From Nannobrachium achirus (taxonomy: Eukaryota > Chordata > Actinopteri > Myctophiformes > Myctophidae), in assembly GCA_963921795.1 (NCBI GenBank), contig OY997651.1, positions 45,087,828 to 45,151,827 of the forward strand: a DNA stretch of 64,000 nucleotides, in the 5' to 3' direction. Shown here piece by piece: positions 9,691 to 19,993 of the stretch. The translations under genes were made by a program, and so were the position numbers. Position 1 is the first letter of the stretch. Every line of letters begins with the position of its first letter. The notes beneath the pieces are model-generated. The model saw only the letters and a list, made by a program, of their open reading frames with translations. It was not told where the DNA came from and made no database searches.

Positions 9691-11350
9691 TCACTTATCA
9701 TGACATGGCCAGAACAGGGATGCTTACCTTAAAAAAACACCTGTGTGAAGTGAGCGGTGCTCTGGTATCAAATACTGATGTCCTGTGATGCCATGTCATG
9801 TCATGTGTAGTTATAACCCATGGGAAAACCCTTGGAAAGCTTACATCAAACTTATGTCATCCAATGGGAAAACCCTCGGAAAAACACAAAACAACTCAAG
9901 AAGAAACGGCCAGGGATCAACTGCCTTTGCTGTTGGTCCAGGGGACCATGATGTGGACTGATGATGACCCAATTTAACCCAAGATGTGACACAGATGGGT
10001 CTCTGCGTCAAACATTTCCAAAGGGTGTTCATTAAGGTCCACACAAAGGAGTGATCGTACACTTTTCCCCTGAACTACCATCTTGCGGTCAGCTGTCAGT
10101 ATGGCAGAAATTCCCATCTCACACTCTGATGCGGTGGGAAGGTAGGCTATGTCCTGTTTGCTGTGTACGAAGCTTTTTATAGCGTTTTTTTGCCTTTCAG
10201 TTGCGGAACTCTTCAAATGTGTCCCTCTGGCTGGTTCGCCAAGTGTTCGAGCGAGTGCCTGGACCTCGTTTACTCCAAACGGCATCAATGCACTGTGACC
10301 ATACAGTACGTACTTATATAGACAAATCCCCGGAGCGCTGCTGCGTAGTTGCGGTGTTGAGTTCGAAGCCGCGCCGTTGGACACAGGAGTTATGATTTCC
10401 GCTCTGTGTATTTGTCTATACAGGGGTTTCAGCTTCAGCACAAGGTTTGAATCTTGTCATTTGCTTTTGCAAAACTGTCAGTCTACGGATTGATAAACCG
10501 GTCTCCGGATCATCTTGCCCTCTGGACTTGAGGAGTTCGACATCTTTAAACAGGGCTCATGGACGTTTACTGTTCAGCATTCAGTGTGGATTTACCACAC
10601 CGCCGCGCCGCTCAGATTCAAGGCTATCGGTATATCAATACTCGTCTGAATGTGGAGACATGGCGTCCACCCGAGACATGTCTCTTTGCTGAAGTTTCAG
10701 TGAAAGGCCCTGCGGCTCATGAAGGGAATGTATTTCATGCTTGCCAGTTCCACTCAAAACCCAGTGTTTGTGAGGTTTTTGTGGACAGGAACACATGGAA
10801 TGATTCAATAATTCAGACACAAGATTCAGCTGAGGGGGGACAATCAGTTCTTGTCCTTTTTTGTTTCTGTATCGCATCAAAAATGCAAAGGTAGATATAG
10901 TTCTGGCTGTTTGGAAGGAAAAAAAATGTATTGATGGATTGAATCAACCTTTTAAACCGGGCTTTGTGCCAGCATGCACCAAATTTGTTGTCTGGCTAGT
11001 GGCTAGTGGCTAGTGGCTACGAGAGACTCTTCTGTTCCCACCATATTTTTTTGAAGGGCGTTGCTGAAAACGAGTGCTTTGTGCTCAGCTACTGTGCTGC
11101 CCTGGGTAGATCGGTTTTCTTCTATTAACTAATTGATCACAAGTACCTTGTTTGGCAGAATCTCCTTTTGCTTGGTTGCCACTATACTTCAAAGGCCCTT
11201 CCGTATTATATTTTGCACTACTGGCTCTGTGCAGGGCAGCTTACATCCCTGTTAATCTATTCTCCCTACAAGTGTGTGCCAATTACAGAACGTTTTCAGA
11301 CAGCAGAAGAGTTTTGCAAGCTTCTACTCTTGACAAATAGTCGTCTAGCC
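9691..11350. other. Unassigned stretch with open frames but no recognised gene
   Basis: It contains TTGGAAA/CCAATGGGAAAACCC phrases that recur at 29740-29800. Frames at 9974-10441 (-) and 10559-10894 (+) are moderately long but not convincingly related to a known protein. GCTAGTGGCTAGTGGCTAGTGG is a short triplicate at about 10995-11020. Confidence 0.35.
9974..10441 (-). CDS. Uncertain 155-codon open frame
   Basis: The frame has no confident homologue. The segment RQKNAIKSFVHSKQDIAYLPT loosely resembles the Q/Walker-A neighbourhood of RecQ-like helicases (…Q…AI…F…QD…LPTG-GKS). However, the GKS that should follow LPT is absent and the rest does not match. If the resemblance is real, this is a decayed gene fragment. 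Otherwise it is a chance frame in moderately GC-rich DNA. No splice sites, promoter or neighbours support it. Confidence 0.15.
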   Translation of the reverse strand: MLKLKPLYRQIHRAEIITPVSNGAASNSTPQLRSSAPGICLYKYVLYGHSALMPFGVNEVQALARTLGEPARGTHLKSSATERQKNAIKSFVHSKQDIAYLPTASECEMGISAILTADRKMVVQGKSVRSLLCVDLNEHPLEMFDAETHLCHILG

Positions 11351-11697
11351 CAGGGGTCTTCAACGTTTTCAGGCCAAAATCCCCTTAGTTGAGAGAAAGA
11401 TGATGCGGGGACCCCTACAACCTTTTCAGAGATTCCATAGTTTCATTGTTTGACAGCACAATCATCAGTGTATTTTTTTGGATTCATGTCAATTTGGGTT
11501 TTCAGATATTTATAGATACTTTGTGAGCTTGTAGATCGTCTATTTTTGGCTAAAGTTCCCAGAACTTGGACACAAGGGTTAAAGTGGTTAATATAAAAAA
11601 GAAGAAGAAGGTTTCTATCACTCAAAGATTTGGAGGACCCCCTGTAGTATCTCTGGGGCCCCCCTATGGGTCCCGGACCCCCTGTTGAAGACCCTTG
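11351..11697. mobile_element. hAT-like element, CAGGGGTCTTCAAC family, with perfect 8-bp duplication
   Basis: CAGGGGTCTTCAAC at the left and GTTGAAGACCCTTG at the right are inverted. GTCTAGCC flanks both sides (11343-11350 and 11698-11705), a perfect 8-bp target-site duplication. The right half of a palindromic module (GAGCTTGTAGATCGTCTATTTT) is at about 11525-11546. Confidence 0.9.
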
Positions 11698-11877
11698 GTC
11701 TAGCCATGGTGTTTACAGATCTTCCATTCTCTCCACGGCCGACGCGTCCACTTGGCTGTGGTGGGTTTGTCTTCATCGTCTGCCTCTTCCTCCGTCAGGC
11801 ATATCCTCCATATCTCCAGCTTCTTCTGTCAACCTTGTCCTGCACCGTCACCCTGGGCGGTTCTGTGCTGACAGCCT

Positions 11878-12568
11878 GTGGTGGGAAATGTAATCACATA
11901 TTTTACTAAAGTAAAAGTATCAATACTGCAATGTAGAAATAATCTGTTGCAAGTAAAAGTCCAATATTCAAAATGTACTTGACTAAAATTACAAAAGTAT
12001 TAAGTAAGACTATAAATCGGGAGATAAACACAAACTTTGGAAGGCAATGAGGCAATCAGGAGGGAATCTGGGAAATGGGAGAAATCCATGTTGATGACAT
12101 GACTTTAGAGATACTGTGTACCGCTTTGCGTGATTTTAGGGCAAATTCTGTAGGAGCAGTGTCCAAAAATGTGTTTTTTTTTTCAAAATAGGCCAGATGG
12201 TGGCGCTAGATGGGACAGATGCATTTTGATGACATGACTGTATAGATACTGTGTACCGGTTTGCGTGATTTTAGGGCAAAATCTGTAGGAGCAGTGTCCA
12301 AAAATGTGTCTTGCAAGAATCGGCCTGATGGTGGCGCTAGAAGAGGGCCATGTGAGAAATGAGGGGTGGGGGTTGTGGTTTGGCAGCCAAGAAGTGTGTG
12401 TGTGGATAGGGGCAACGGTGGCAGAGATATGAGTAGGAGAAAAGTGTGACGTGTGATGTGTGACGTGACAGACTGATGGACGGACGGACGGACAGACAGT
12501 CGGTGGAGGTTTTGATAGTAACTGTGACTTGACGGTCGCAATAAAAAATTACTTTACTTTCCACCACT
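11878..12568. mobile_element. TAC repeat enclosing a GCTCCTACAG-type repeat
   Basis: TAC sequence occupies about 11878-12003 and resumes at 12545 to the end TTTCCACCACTG. The middle (about 12005-12545) is a separate family that also lies inside a TAC repeat at 39806-40610 and inside the TTAA element at 50364. Confidence 0.65.
12005..12545 (-). repeat. GCTCCTACAGATTTTGCCC dispersed repeat
   Basis: The block GTACACAGTATCTC-to-TTTTGCCCTAAAATCACG occurs twice in tandem within this copy (around 12095-12180 and 12225-12310), as in the copy at about 40010-40500. The outer phrases AGTAAGAC…ATCGGGAGATAA and GGTGGAGGTTTT…ATAGTAA mark its ends. Near 12480 is (GGAC)n. No coding potential. Confidence 0.65.
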
Positions 12569-12724
12569 GCTGACAGCAGTCCCAGCAGGTGTGGTATAGC
12601 ATCCAGAGCCTGTGGCTGTGGTTGCTTTCCAGACTTTATATTCCCTTTCAGAGATGTTTGTATACAGTACATATACAGTGTACGCATACATATCTAAATG
12701 AATGTAACCTACCGTAGCTTTGGG

Positions 12725-12725
<1 letters not shown>

Positions 12726-12797
<72 letters not shown>
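12726..12797. repeat. (GT)n microsatellite
   Basis: About 36 GT units. Together with the (CA)n at 12907 it forms an inverted dinucleotide pair separated by about 110 bp. Confidence 0.95.
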
Positions 12798-12798
<1 letters not shown>

Positions 12799-12905
12799 AC
12801 GTGTGCGCGTGTGTCAAAACAGTGCAGAGGAGTATTAACACTGGGTCATTGTGACAGGGCCCCGCAGAGCGTCGCTCACCTTGCAGAAAAACACACGCAC
12901 GCACG

Positions 12906-12906
<1 letters not shown>

Positions 12907-12987
<81 letters not shown>
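12907..12987. repeat. (CA)n microsatellite
   Basis: About 39 CA units, complementary to the (GT)n just upstream. Confidence 0.95.
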
Positions 12988-12992
<5 letters not shown>

Positions 12993-14182
12993 GCTGCGTA
13001 CTGTTGTCCTCATGTCACTGGGACGTTCAGCTTCTCTTCTTCATCTCCTTGTGCGAAACTCTTGATTTAAAATTGCTCCACCAATCGAGTTTTGTTCTTT
13101 TCTGCAGCCGTGTTCAAAAAGTTAAATCCTCTACCTACCATCCACAATCTCCAAATCGCAGTTTGGAGAGATTATTCTGGGTTTATAAACAGCTTGTCAT
13201 ACAAAATTTAAGAATAGAACTTTTGACAGATGGGTAGAGCTGAAGTTTGGGAAATAGAAGTTTAGTGGTTTGATCCTTACTGGCTTTGTGTCAGATTGTC
13301 CTTAAGCAAGACATTGAATTCCCAACTGTTCCCAGGGAGCTCTCCAATAGAACGTATGCGTATGCATAAAGTGAATGGCAAATCGAGTGGCAAAGTGAGT
13401 TTAACGTTTGTTTAACGTTGTTTAATGGAATGAGATAGGACTTTTCTGTTTGGATGTATAGGATGTCAGGCCAGAAAGTAGTTTCTTGCCACTCAGTAGG
13501 TGTTCCTGCATAACCTCCGGGTATATGATGATGATGTCACGCGCATATACCTCTTAGCTGTCCACTGCTCCTATAATAGTTAGGATGGGGTTAATGCAAA
13601 GGACACATTCCAGGCCCAAAGAACAACTAAAAGTGTCTTGTCTTTATGGGTATTTTTCATACTAGCATTAGACAATGTTAAAGGTATATTCAGTGATTGT
13701 ATTTCATTCAAATAAAAATATAATTGGTACATTTTCCATTCATTCTCCTCACTAGAATGTGGTGCTGACCATATAAGGACTTCCACCATGGCCCTTATTG
13801 CGAGCATAGCTAGATTCCGTTTTCAGTGGTGGCCAGCCAGTCCTCAACCAATCAGGGTAGAGTCATGGCCATAGTTATGTTATGATGTTTAGTTATGATG
13901 GTCAAAATAAAAGTTTGAGAACCACAGTCGCTCTGAATTAAGAACTTCTGCTAAATGCCTAGATTGTAAACTACTGAACTCATAAAATGCCACAGTCTCG
14001 TAGTAAATCATTATCATACATATCCTGAAGCTGGAGACGTAGGCCTACCGATATTCAGTGATTGGGTCTAATGATCAAAATTAGAACATCATAATGGTGT
14101 AAAAAATCTATAAAAAACTAAACATTGCCACGCTGTGACAAAATTACCCCCGGCCACTTTCATTATCACTGAATACACCTTT
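12988..14182. other. Unassigned stretch
   Basis: A decayed SINE-like phrase (TTGATCCTTACTGGC…CTTAAGCAAGACATTGAATTCCC) at about 13270-13323 is the only recognisable remnant. The phrase GTATATTCAGTGATTG at 13684 recurs near 14049. Confidence 0.3.
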
Positions 14183-14527
14183 AAGTCAACTAATACTGGC
14201 ACACAAACACATGTAAACGGAACACACGTTTGTATTTCCTTCAGGTGTTTATCCTTCTGTGAAGCTTTGTCTCCTTCTCTCTCGGTGGTGTCGAGTGGTA
14301 TTGGCAGTCATTGATGTTGCTGCCTAGTCACGTTCAACGGTCTGGTTGTTGGTTACGGCACAAGTGACATTTTGATTGTCGTTTATGCTTGAAAACGAGA
14401 CGATCAAAACTCGTCGACATCACTCTCCTCAACTGCTCCACTCCACCACAAACATGACTATCGTTAGTGCCATATTTCCAGAGTAGAAAAGGAACGGGAA
14501 GCATTGAAAGAAATCACTCTGCGCTGT
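14183..14527. repeat. Left copy of a duplicated segment at the assembly gap
   Basis: From AAGTCAACTAATACTGGC to ATCACTCTGCGCTGT this matches 14742-15095 in order and orientation, with roughly 88-90% identity by eye and several small indels. It ends exactly at the N run. Confidence 0.9.
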
Positions 14528-14727
14528 NNNNNNNNNNNNNNNNNNNNNNNNNNNNNNNNNNNNNNNNNNNNNNNNNNNNNNNNNNNNNNNNNNNNNNNNN
14601 NNNNNNNNNNNNNNNNNNNNNNNNNNNNNNNNNNNNNNNNNNNNNNNNNNNNNNNNNNNNNNNNNNNNNNNNNNNNNNNNNNNNNNNNNNNNNNNNNNNN
14701 NNNNNNNNNNNNNNNNNNNNNNNNNNN
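14528..14727. other. Assembly gap, 200 N
   Basis: A run of exactly 200 N. The true length is unknown. Flanking sequence is duplicated. Confidence 1.
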
Positions 14728-14741
14728 CATTAGACAATGTA

Positions 14742-15095
14742 AAGTCAACTAAATACTGGCACACAAACACATGTAAATGGAACCCACATTTTTATTTCCG
14801 TCAGCTGTTTATACTTCTGTGAAGCTTTTGTCTCCTTTTCTCTTGGTAATGTCGAGTGGTATCGGCAGTCATTGACGTTGTTACCCAGTCACATTCAGCG
14901 GTCTGGTTGTCGGTCACGGCACGGTGACATTTTGATTGCCGTTTATGCTTGAAAACGAGACGATTCAAACTTTTCGACATCACTTTCCTCACCTGTTCCA
15001 CTCCACCACACACCCGGCTATCGTTAGTGCGGGACTACCATATTTCCAGAGTTGAAAATGAACGGGAAGCATTGAAAGAAATCACTCTGCGCTGT
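14742..15095. repeat. Right copy of the duplicated segment at the gap
   Basis: Direct duplicate of 14183-14527, from AAGTCAACTAAATACTGGC to ATCACTCTGCGCTGT. It is preceded by CATTAGACAATGT, a phrase also found at about 13666, so the duplicated unit may be longer than what is visible. Confidence 0.9.
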
Positions 15096-15164
15096 CTTAA
15101 GTGTTTCTGCAACATTACAAGGACTTAGGCTAGTTCTTGTTAAGTGATGCATTAATCAAAGTGA

Positions 15165-15228
15165 TTTATCTTATCTTATCTTATCTTATCTTATCTTATC
15201 TTATCTTATCTTATCTTATCTTATCTTC
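15165..15228. repeat. (TTATC)n pentanucleotide microsatellite
   Basis: About 12 uninterrupted TTATC units. Confidence 0.95.
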
Positions 15229-15346
15229 CCCGTCCTCCATTTTGGATCAATAGCAGGCAGCTCAGCTCATTCCTGGCACAGAATGGCTGATTCCTCAAAG
15301 GGCCTGCTCTTCTTCAGACATGCGTGGGCAGTCCAAGGTTGTTGTG

Positions 15347-15349
<3 letters not shown>

Positions 15350-15403
<54 letters not shown>
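15350..15403. repeat. (TC)n microsatellite
   Basis: About 26 TC units. Confidence 0.95.
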
Positions 15404-15406
<3 letters not shown>

Positions 15407-15507
15407 CTCCTCTCCCTCTTTCTCCTTTCTCTAGCTCAGGAACATTGGCACTACTTTGATGTCTATATATATATTTTAGATTTTCTTTGCAAAAGTGATT
15501 GGATTTT

Positions 15508-15511
<4 letters not shown>

Positions 15512-15586
<75 letters not shown>

Positions 15587-15608
15587 GTGCGTGTGTGCGT
15601 GTGCGTGT
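15512..15608. repeat. (GT)n microsatellite with GC interruptions at the right
   Basis: More than 35 GT units ending in GTGTGCGT variants. Confidence 0.95.
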
Positions 15609-16064
15609 CCGAGATAATGCGAGGGAGGGAGAGAGAGAGAGCTTAAGAGCAATCACTATTCGCCCATCAATTACGGGTGATGGTTTGAATTGCTATGTTG
15701 CAGTCTTCAAGTATACAGTAGTAATTACACTTGCCTTCTGCTTTGCAGAACTACATTTCTAATTGCTGTGTTCTTTTAGCCTGCAGCTCTGTCAGAAGCG
15801 ACACACGACAACCCGTCCTCCCTTATTTGCTTACAACGGTTGACTGTCTGGGAAAGGTGATTTTCTTTTGAAGTCCTGCGTACCGTAGGCGAGTATGACG
15901 AATTTCATAGGGTTTTATATTAAACCGTAGCTTGTTGTCTGTGGCAGCCGTGGCTGAAGAGAAAAACTCAAATTCCCACAATGCAACGGCAGATAACACA
16001 ATCAGGGAATCAGGTTGAACCCATAATCATTTGCGTGACCCCATGATGGCCTCCTCCTCTGTCG
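15609..16064. other. Unassigned unique stretch
   Basis: No repeat family or gene recognised. Confidence 0.3.
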
Positions 16065-16256
16065 CAGTGTTGATTTCGTCGACTAAAACTATGACTAAAT
16101 CTGTAGATTAAGTCGACTAAAATCTTGGTATTTAGTCGACTATAACTAGAGTAAAAGATTTCAGATGACTAAGATGTGACTAAAACTGAATGGAATTTTA
16201 TTCAAAAGACTGGAACAAAAACTAAATCAAAATGTAGCCGTCAAAATCAACACTTG
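16065..16256. mobile_element. hAT-like miniature element, CAGTGTTGATTT family, perfect 8-bp duplication
   Basis: The ends CAGTGTTGATTT and AAATCAACACTTG are inverted. CTCTGTCG flanks both sides (16057-16064 and 16257-16264), a perfect 8-bp target-site duplication. The interior is GACTAAAACTA-rich. Other copies are near 21300-21480 and at 56156-56634. Confidence 0.9.
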
Positions 16257-16681
16257 CTCTGTCGTCAGGCCAAATGTTAACTTATATTAAGCCTAATATA
16301 AAGGGGAGATGGCAGGATGAGCCCTATAACGATTTTGGCAACCCCACGTACTCGCTTGTCTGTAGCCTTCAGCCAAACCTTCCATCCGTGTAGCAACAAG
16401 GCAACACGGCCCCCACGGGCCGTTAGAAGGACTGTTAGCCTCGTAAATATTCATCAATAGTTTTTGGTTGTTTTGTTTTTTTGTTTTGTTTTTGCTTTTC
16501 CCACTTAGCAGCCCAAGCACCGACCTTTATTTAGTGTTTTTCCCCCCCTCATCCTCATTCTCGGCAGGACTTAGCCCCCATGAATATTATGATAATCATG
16601 ATTCTCTCAGTATCAGTGGAAGTGTGCCAGTGTGTAATATCTCCAGTCTGTTATCCCAGGCTCCACTGAGGCCTCTGAAGG
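16257..16681. other. Unassigned stretch
   Basis: T-rich (GTTTT)n run at 16463-16497. No gene recognised. Confidence 0.3.
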
Positions 16682-16764
16682 CAGGGGCGTCACAAGGGCG
16701 GGGGAAAGTGGGACCGAGCTACTATAGGGCCCAAGGTGGAGGGGCCTTAATTATTTTATCTATT

Positions 16765-16838
16765 GAAAAATTGCAGATATACAAGCTCACAGCGCGGCAC
16801 CGAGTGCCGCGCTGCGAGCTTGTAGATCTGCTATTTTT
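16765..16838. repeat. AATAGCAGATC palindrome, GCGCGGCAC-tip form
   Basis: Near-perfect stem with tip GCGCGGCACCGAGTGCCGCGC. The left arm reads TTGCAGATATACAAGC and the right arm ends GATCTGCTATTTTT. Confidence 0.85.
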
Positions 16839-17078
16839 GAAAAAGTTGTGAATATGTGTGCAAATCTTTGAATATTTGTATTTTTTTAAGCGAACATTTG
16901 TAACTCAAATATTGCTTTTGGAGGGTCCCTGGAACTAAATATTTTGAGATGGGGGTCCGTGGCCAAATACATATCATTTTGGGGGTCCTTCACATGAAAA
17001 GGTTTGAGCACCACTGAAATAAAAACCTTAGAAGGATTTGAAACATTCAAAGATTTGCACTCATTTTCACAATTTTTC

Positions 17079-17144
17079 AAAAATAGCAGATCTACAGTAC
17101 AAGCTCGCAGCGCGGCACTGTGAGCTTGTATATCTGGTATTTTT
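17079..17144. repeat. AATAGCAGATC palindrome, shortened tip
   Basis: AAAATAGCAGATCTACAG is followed by TACAAGC, a CTCGCAGCGCGGCAC tip and the return TGTGAGCTTGTATATCTGG. The tip is partly deleted and there are a few mismatches. Confidence 0.75.
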
Positions 17145-17400
17145 CAATAGTTAAAGCACAACATAATGCATAATAACACGTTCCCAGGCGGGGGCCCTCT
17201 AGTGAATCCTTGTACCCAGGGCCCAGAATGTGGTGCGACACCCCCGTCTGAAGGACACAGACACAGAGGTTGCAGTGAGCGGCTCTGTATGCCAACACCT
17301 AGGGAAGGAAGAGAGGTGCTCTGAATGTGGGTCACCTCACCGCCAATGCCAACCCCTAGCTGTCTCCCTCCCCTGCTGCCACCCTGCAGGTGGTGGAAAG

Positions 17401-17828
17401 CAGTGGTTCTCAACCTGTGGGTCGGGACCCCCAGGGGCGTCCCCAATTTATGTTGGGGGGTCCCCAGATGATTATCCTAATGTGCAACATTGTTTTCTCA
17501 CTCAACAGTAAACAACAAACCAACATAAAGTTTAAGTGTATAGAGGGCGTCTGCACATTTCTAAAGTGATAATTGAAAGACTTTTTAATACCTTTAAAAG
17601 TACTAATTAAACATTGGCCAAATTGTCAAATATTAGAGGCAGAGATTTTGAAAATAGCAGATCTACAGTTGCGAGGCGTTGTGAGCATGTAGATCTGCTA
17701 TTTTCACAATAGAACCGCATTATACAAAATGTAATGCCTCAACTCTTAGTGCTCTTCATGGTGGGGGTGTCCCTATTTAAAATATGATTATTTGGGGGGT
17801 CACGGCCTGAAAAGGTTGAGACCCACTG
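17401..17828. mobile_element. hAT-like element, AGTGGTTCTCAACC family, near-perfect duplication
   Basis: CAGTGGTTCTCAACC and GGTTGAGACCCACTG are inverted ends. Flanks GTGGAAAG (17393-17400) and GTGTAAAG (17829-17836) match 7 of 8. It is inserted into a TAC repeat. A palindromic module is at 17650-17706. Confidence 0.9.
17650..17706. repeat. AATAGCAGATC palindrome, GAGGCGTTGTGAGCATG form
   Basis: GAAAATAGCAGATCTAC returns through GTTGTGAGCATGTAGATC to GCTATTTTC. The left arm has lost most of its tip sequence compared with 26165-26243. Confidence 0.8.
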
Positions 17829-18060
17829 GTGTAAAGTAACTGAGTACATTTACTCAATTCAAGTACTGTACTTAGGTATCATTTTGTGGTGTTTCTACTT
17901 TGCTGTGCTTTTACTTCTACTCTACTTCTCAAGAGGCTCAAGTTTTGTACTTTAACTCAACAACACTTATTTGAAAACTAGTTACTTTGAAGATTTTGAT
18001 TAATATTACAAAATAGACATTACCCACTTCAGCCCTGTATACAGTACTTTGGCTATTTGA

Positions 18061-18171
18061 AATTAGCCGATCTACAAGCTCACAATGCGTCGCGATGCAA
18101 TGAATTGTGAGCTACAAGCTCACAATGCGTCGCGATGCAATGAATTGTGAGCTTGTAGATCTATTTTCAAA
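18061..18171. repeat. AATAGCAGATC palindrome with a 40-bp tandem duplication
   Basis: The unit from CTACAAGCTCAC to GAATTGTGAG is present twice, identically (18072-18111 and 18112-18151), before the closing GCTTGTAGATC. Confidence 0.85.
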
Positions 18172-18533
18172 GTATTTTCTATATATTTTTATATATTTAA
18201 ATATTTGTTACATTCTACGTAACGAGTACTTTCTACTTTTGGTACTTTAAGTACATTGTGATACCAATACTTTTGTACCTTTACTCAAGTACATTTTTAA
18301 ATTCTAGACTTTTACATAAAACAGACCATTTTTATATTTCAGTAGCCTATTGATGGTGCCATGTAACTATGACCCAAACCCTAACCCTAACTAACCTCAG
18401 TAAAACTATGCCTAAACCTAACCCTAAAACCTAACCCTAACTAAATTGGGACTAATGAGATTTCGGACTAATGAGATTTCGGACTTATGGGCAGTCCCCG
18501 TATTGATACCTTTACTTATTTTTTCCACCACTG

Positions 18534-18925
18534 CCCTGAAGTGAAAAATAAAAAAATAAAAACACACAACAACTTAGAATTCAACACCAGATCCGCCGCA
18601 TAGCGTCGCCGAACAGCATTTTATTATGATTATGAATCTCCTTTGCTAAGCTTGGAGGCAGGCAAAACAGAGCCATCGCAGACTTTCAATTAGCGATTAC
18701 TGCTCTTCCTCCCTTGGAAAGGAGGGAAAAAAAGAGAGAAGAAGAATGCCTGCAGTCTCCCCATACAAACAGCTGGCCCTTAGTCACTCGCTGCAAAAAC
18801 GCACGCCTGAGCCATTAATAAGCTTTATTGCAGCAAGCTGACATTTCCATGATGTCTTTTTAATTATTTTGATTGATAGTATTGGATGGAGAGACGGATC
18901 CAGGACTACTACCCGAGTCTGTGTG
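18534..18925. other. Unassigned unique stretch
   Basis: Nothing recognisable. Confidence 0.3.
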
Positions 18926-19408
18926 CAGGGGTGTCGCACCAAATTCTGGGACCTAGGATTCACTGCGGGCCCCCTTAGACCGGGAACGCATTATTACGCA
19001 TTATTTTGTGTTTTAACTATTGAAAAATAGCAGATATACAAGCTCACAGCGAGCTTGTAGATCTGCTATTTTTGAAAAATGTGAACATGAACTATTTGTG
19101 CAAGTCTTTGAATATTTCAAGGTTTTTTGAAAAACCTATGTATCCCATCTCAAAATATTGAGTTACAGGGACCCCCCCAGAAGCAAAATTGGAGTTACAA
19201 ATGTTAGCTTAAAAGATTCATATTCTAAGATTTGCACACATTTTAATTACTTTTCAAAAATAGCAGATCTACAAGCTCGCAGCGCGGCACTCGATGCCGC
19301 GCTGTGAGCTTGTATATCTGCTATTTATTAATAGCTAAATAATGAAGGCCCCTCCACCGTGGGCCCTAGTAACTCAGTCCCACTTTTCCCCCCCTTGTGA
19401 CGCCCCTG
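18926..19408. mobile_element. CAGGGGYGTC composite element
   Basis: It starts CAGGGGTGTCGCACC and ends TGACGCCCCTG. Palindromic modules lie at 19023-19073 and 19256-19326, on either side of the AGTTACAGGGACCCCCC core. Flanks TCTGTGTG and CTGTGTGT suggest a duplication blurred by a GT tract. Confidence 0.8.
19256..19326. repeat. AATAGCAGATC palindrome, GCGCGGCAC-tip form
   Basis: Full stem with tip GCGCGGCACTCGATGCCGCGC and arms ending AAAATAGC and GCTATTT. The right arm has TATATCTGC in place of TAGATCTGC. Confidence 0.85.
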
Positions 19409-19763
19409 CTGTGTGTGTGCATGCATGTGTGTGCGCGTGCATGTGCGTAAGAAAAGGGAAGGGAAGGGATGGGTCAGAGAAGATCTGTGATTGCTATCGC
19501 TGTAGACAATATCTTAACCTTTCAAGCTCAAATGTAAATGGTGCCCCGCGGGGTAGCGGGCTCAGCGCGTACATCCATCCGTGCCATTTGAGATTGTTTT
19601 AGAGAAGAAAACGAGTCGCCCTATAGTGAATGTGTCAGTCCCAAGTGGTTATATCACTCTGTTTTCTTTACAGGCTATAAGGAATAAAAACGTATAGGTT
19701 GGCTACTTTTTCTACTTGCTTTTCAGTATTGATACTTTGAAATCGTATAATTATGCCACATGT

Positions 19764-19993
19764 TATCGTCACTGTCGGGCAGAAACCTCGTATCTCCAGG
19801 TTTCAAATGTGTGTGTTTTATCGCAAAGTAAAGCCCCGCTTCATCTCACAAGACCGTCGCACAAGACTAGTGAAAATAGCAGATCTACAGGCCCTGTGTG
19901 CCTGTAGATCTGCTATAAGTGATAAATACAAAAAGTGATAAATACAAAACAAACGGTTTTGGACATACAAGGTTTCCACCTGACAACAATATA
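19764..19993. mobile_element. Miniature element with ATATCG-type ends
   Basis: ATCGTCACTGTCGGGCAGAAACC at the left is mirrored, imperfectly, by GGTTTCCACCTGACAAC…ATAT at the right. A palindromic module with a short GGCC/GGC tip is at 19871-19919. Confidence 0.75.

Larger units (their letters stand above)
16682..17246. mobile_element. CAGGGGYGTC composite element, perfect 8-bp duplication
   Basis: This reference copy starts CAGGGGCGTCAC and ends GCGACACCCCCG. TCTGAAGG flanks it on both sides (16674-16681 and 17247-17254). It is inverted relative to the copy at 5427. Two palindromic modules lie symmetrically inside, at 16765-16838 and 17079-17144. Between them is a core resembling the inside of a second hAT-like element, with GGGGGTCCTTCACATGAAAAGG. 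Confidence 0.9.
17386..18533. mobile_element. TAC repeat interrupted near its left end by a hAT element
   Basis: GGTGGTGGAAAG at 17389-17400 and GTGTAAAGTAACTGAG at 17829 are the two halves of the TAC left end. The right end TTCCACCACTG is at about 18533. Telomere-like CTAACCC blocks at 18375-18440 lie inside the element. Confidence 0.75.

Noticed and set aside
12554-13237. Long frames of Cys-Val or His-Thr repeats here and at 15267, 21655, 25309, 46053 and 53713
   Set aside because: They are translations of (GT)n or (CA)n microsatellites, which are open in several frames by composition. Ser-Leu and Arg-Glu frames over (TC)n/(GA)n tracts are rejected for the same reason.
14429-14770. Frames spanning the N run
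   Set aside because: They consist mostly of unknown residues across the gap.
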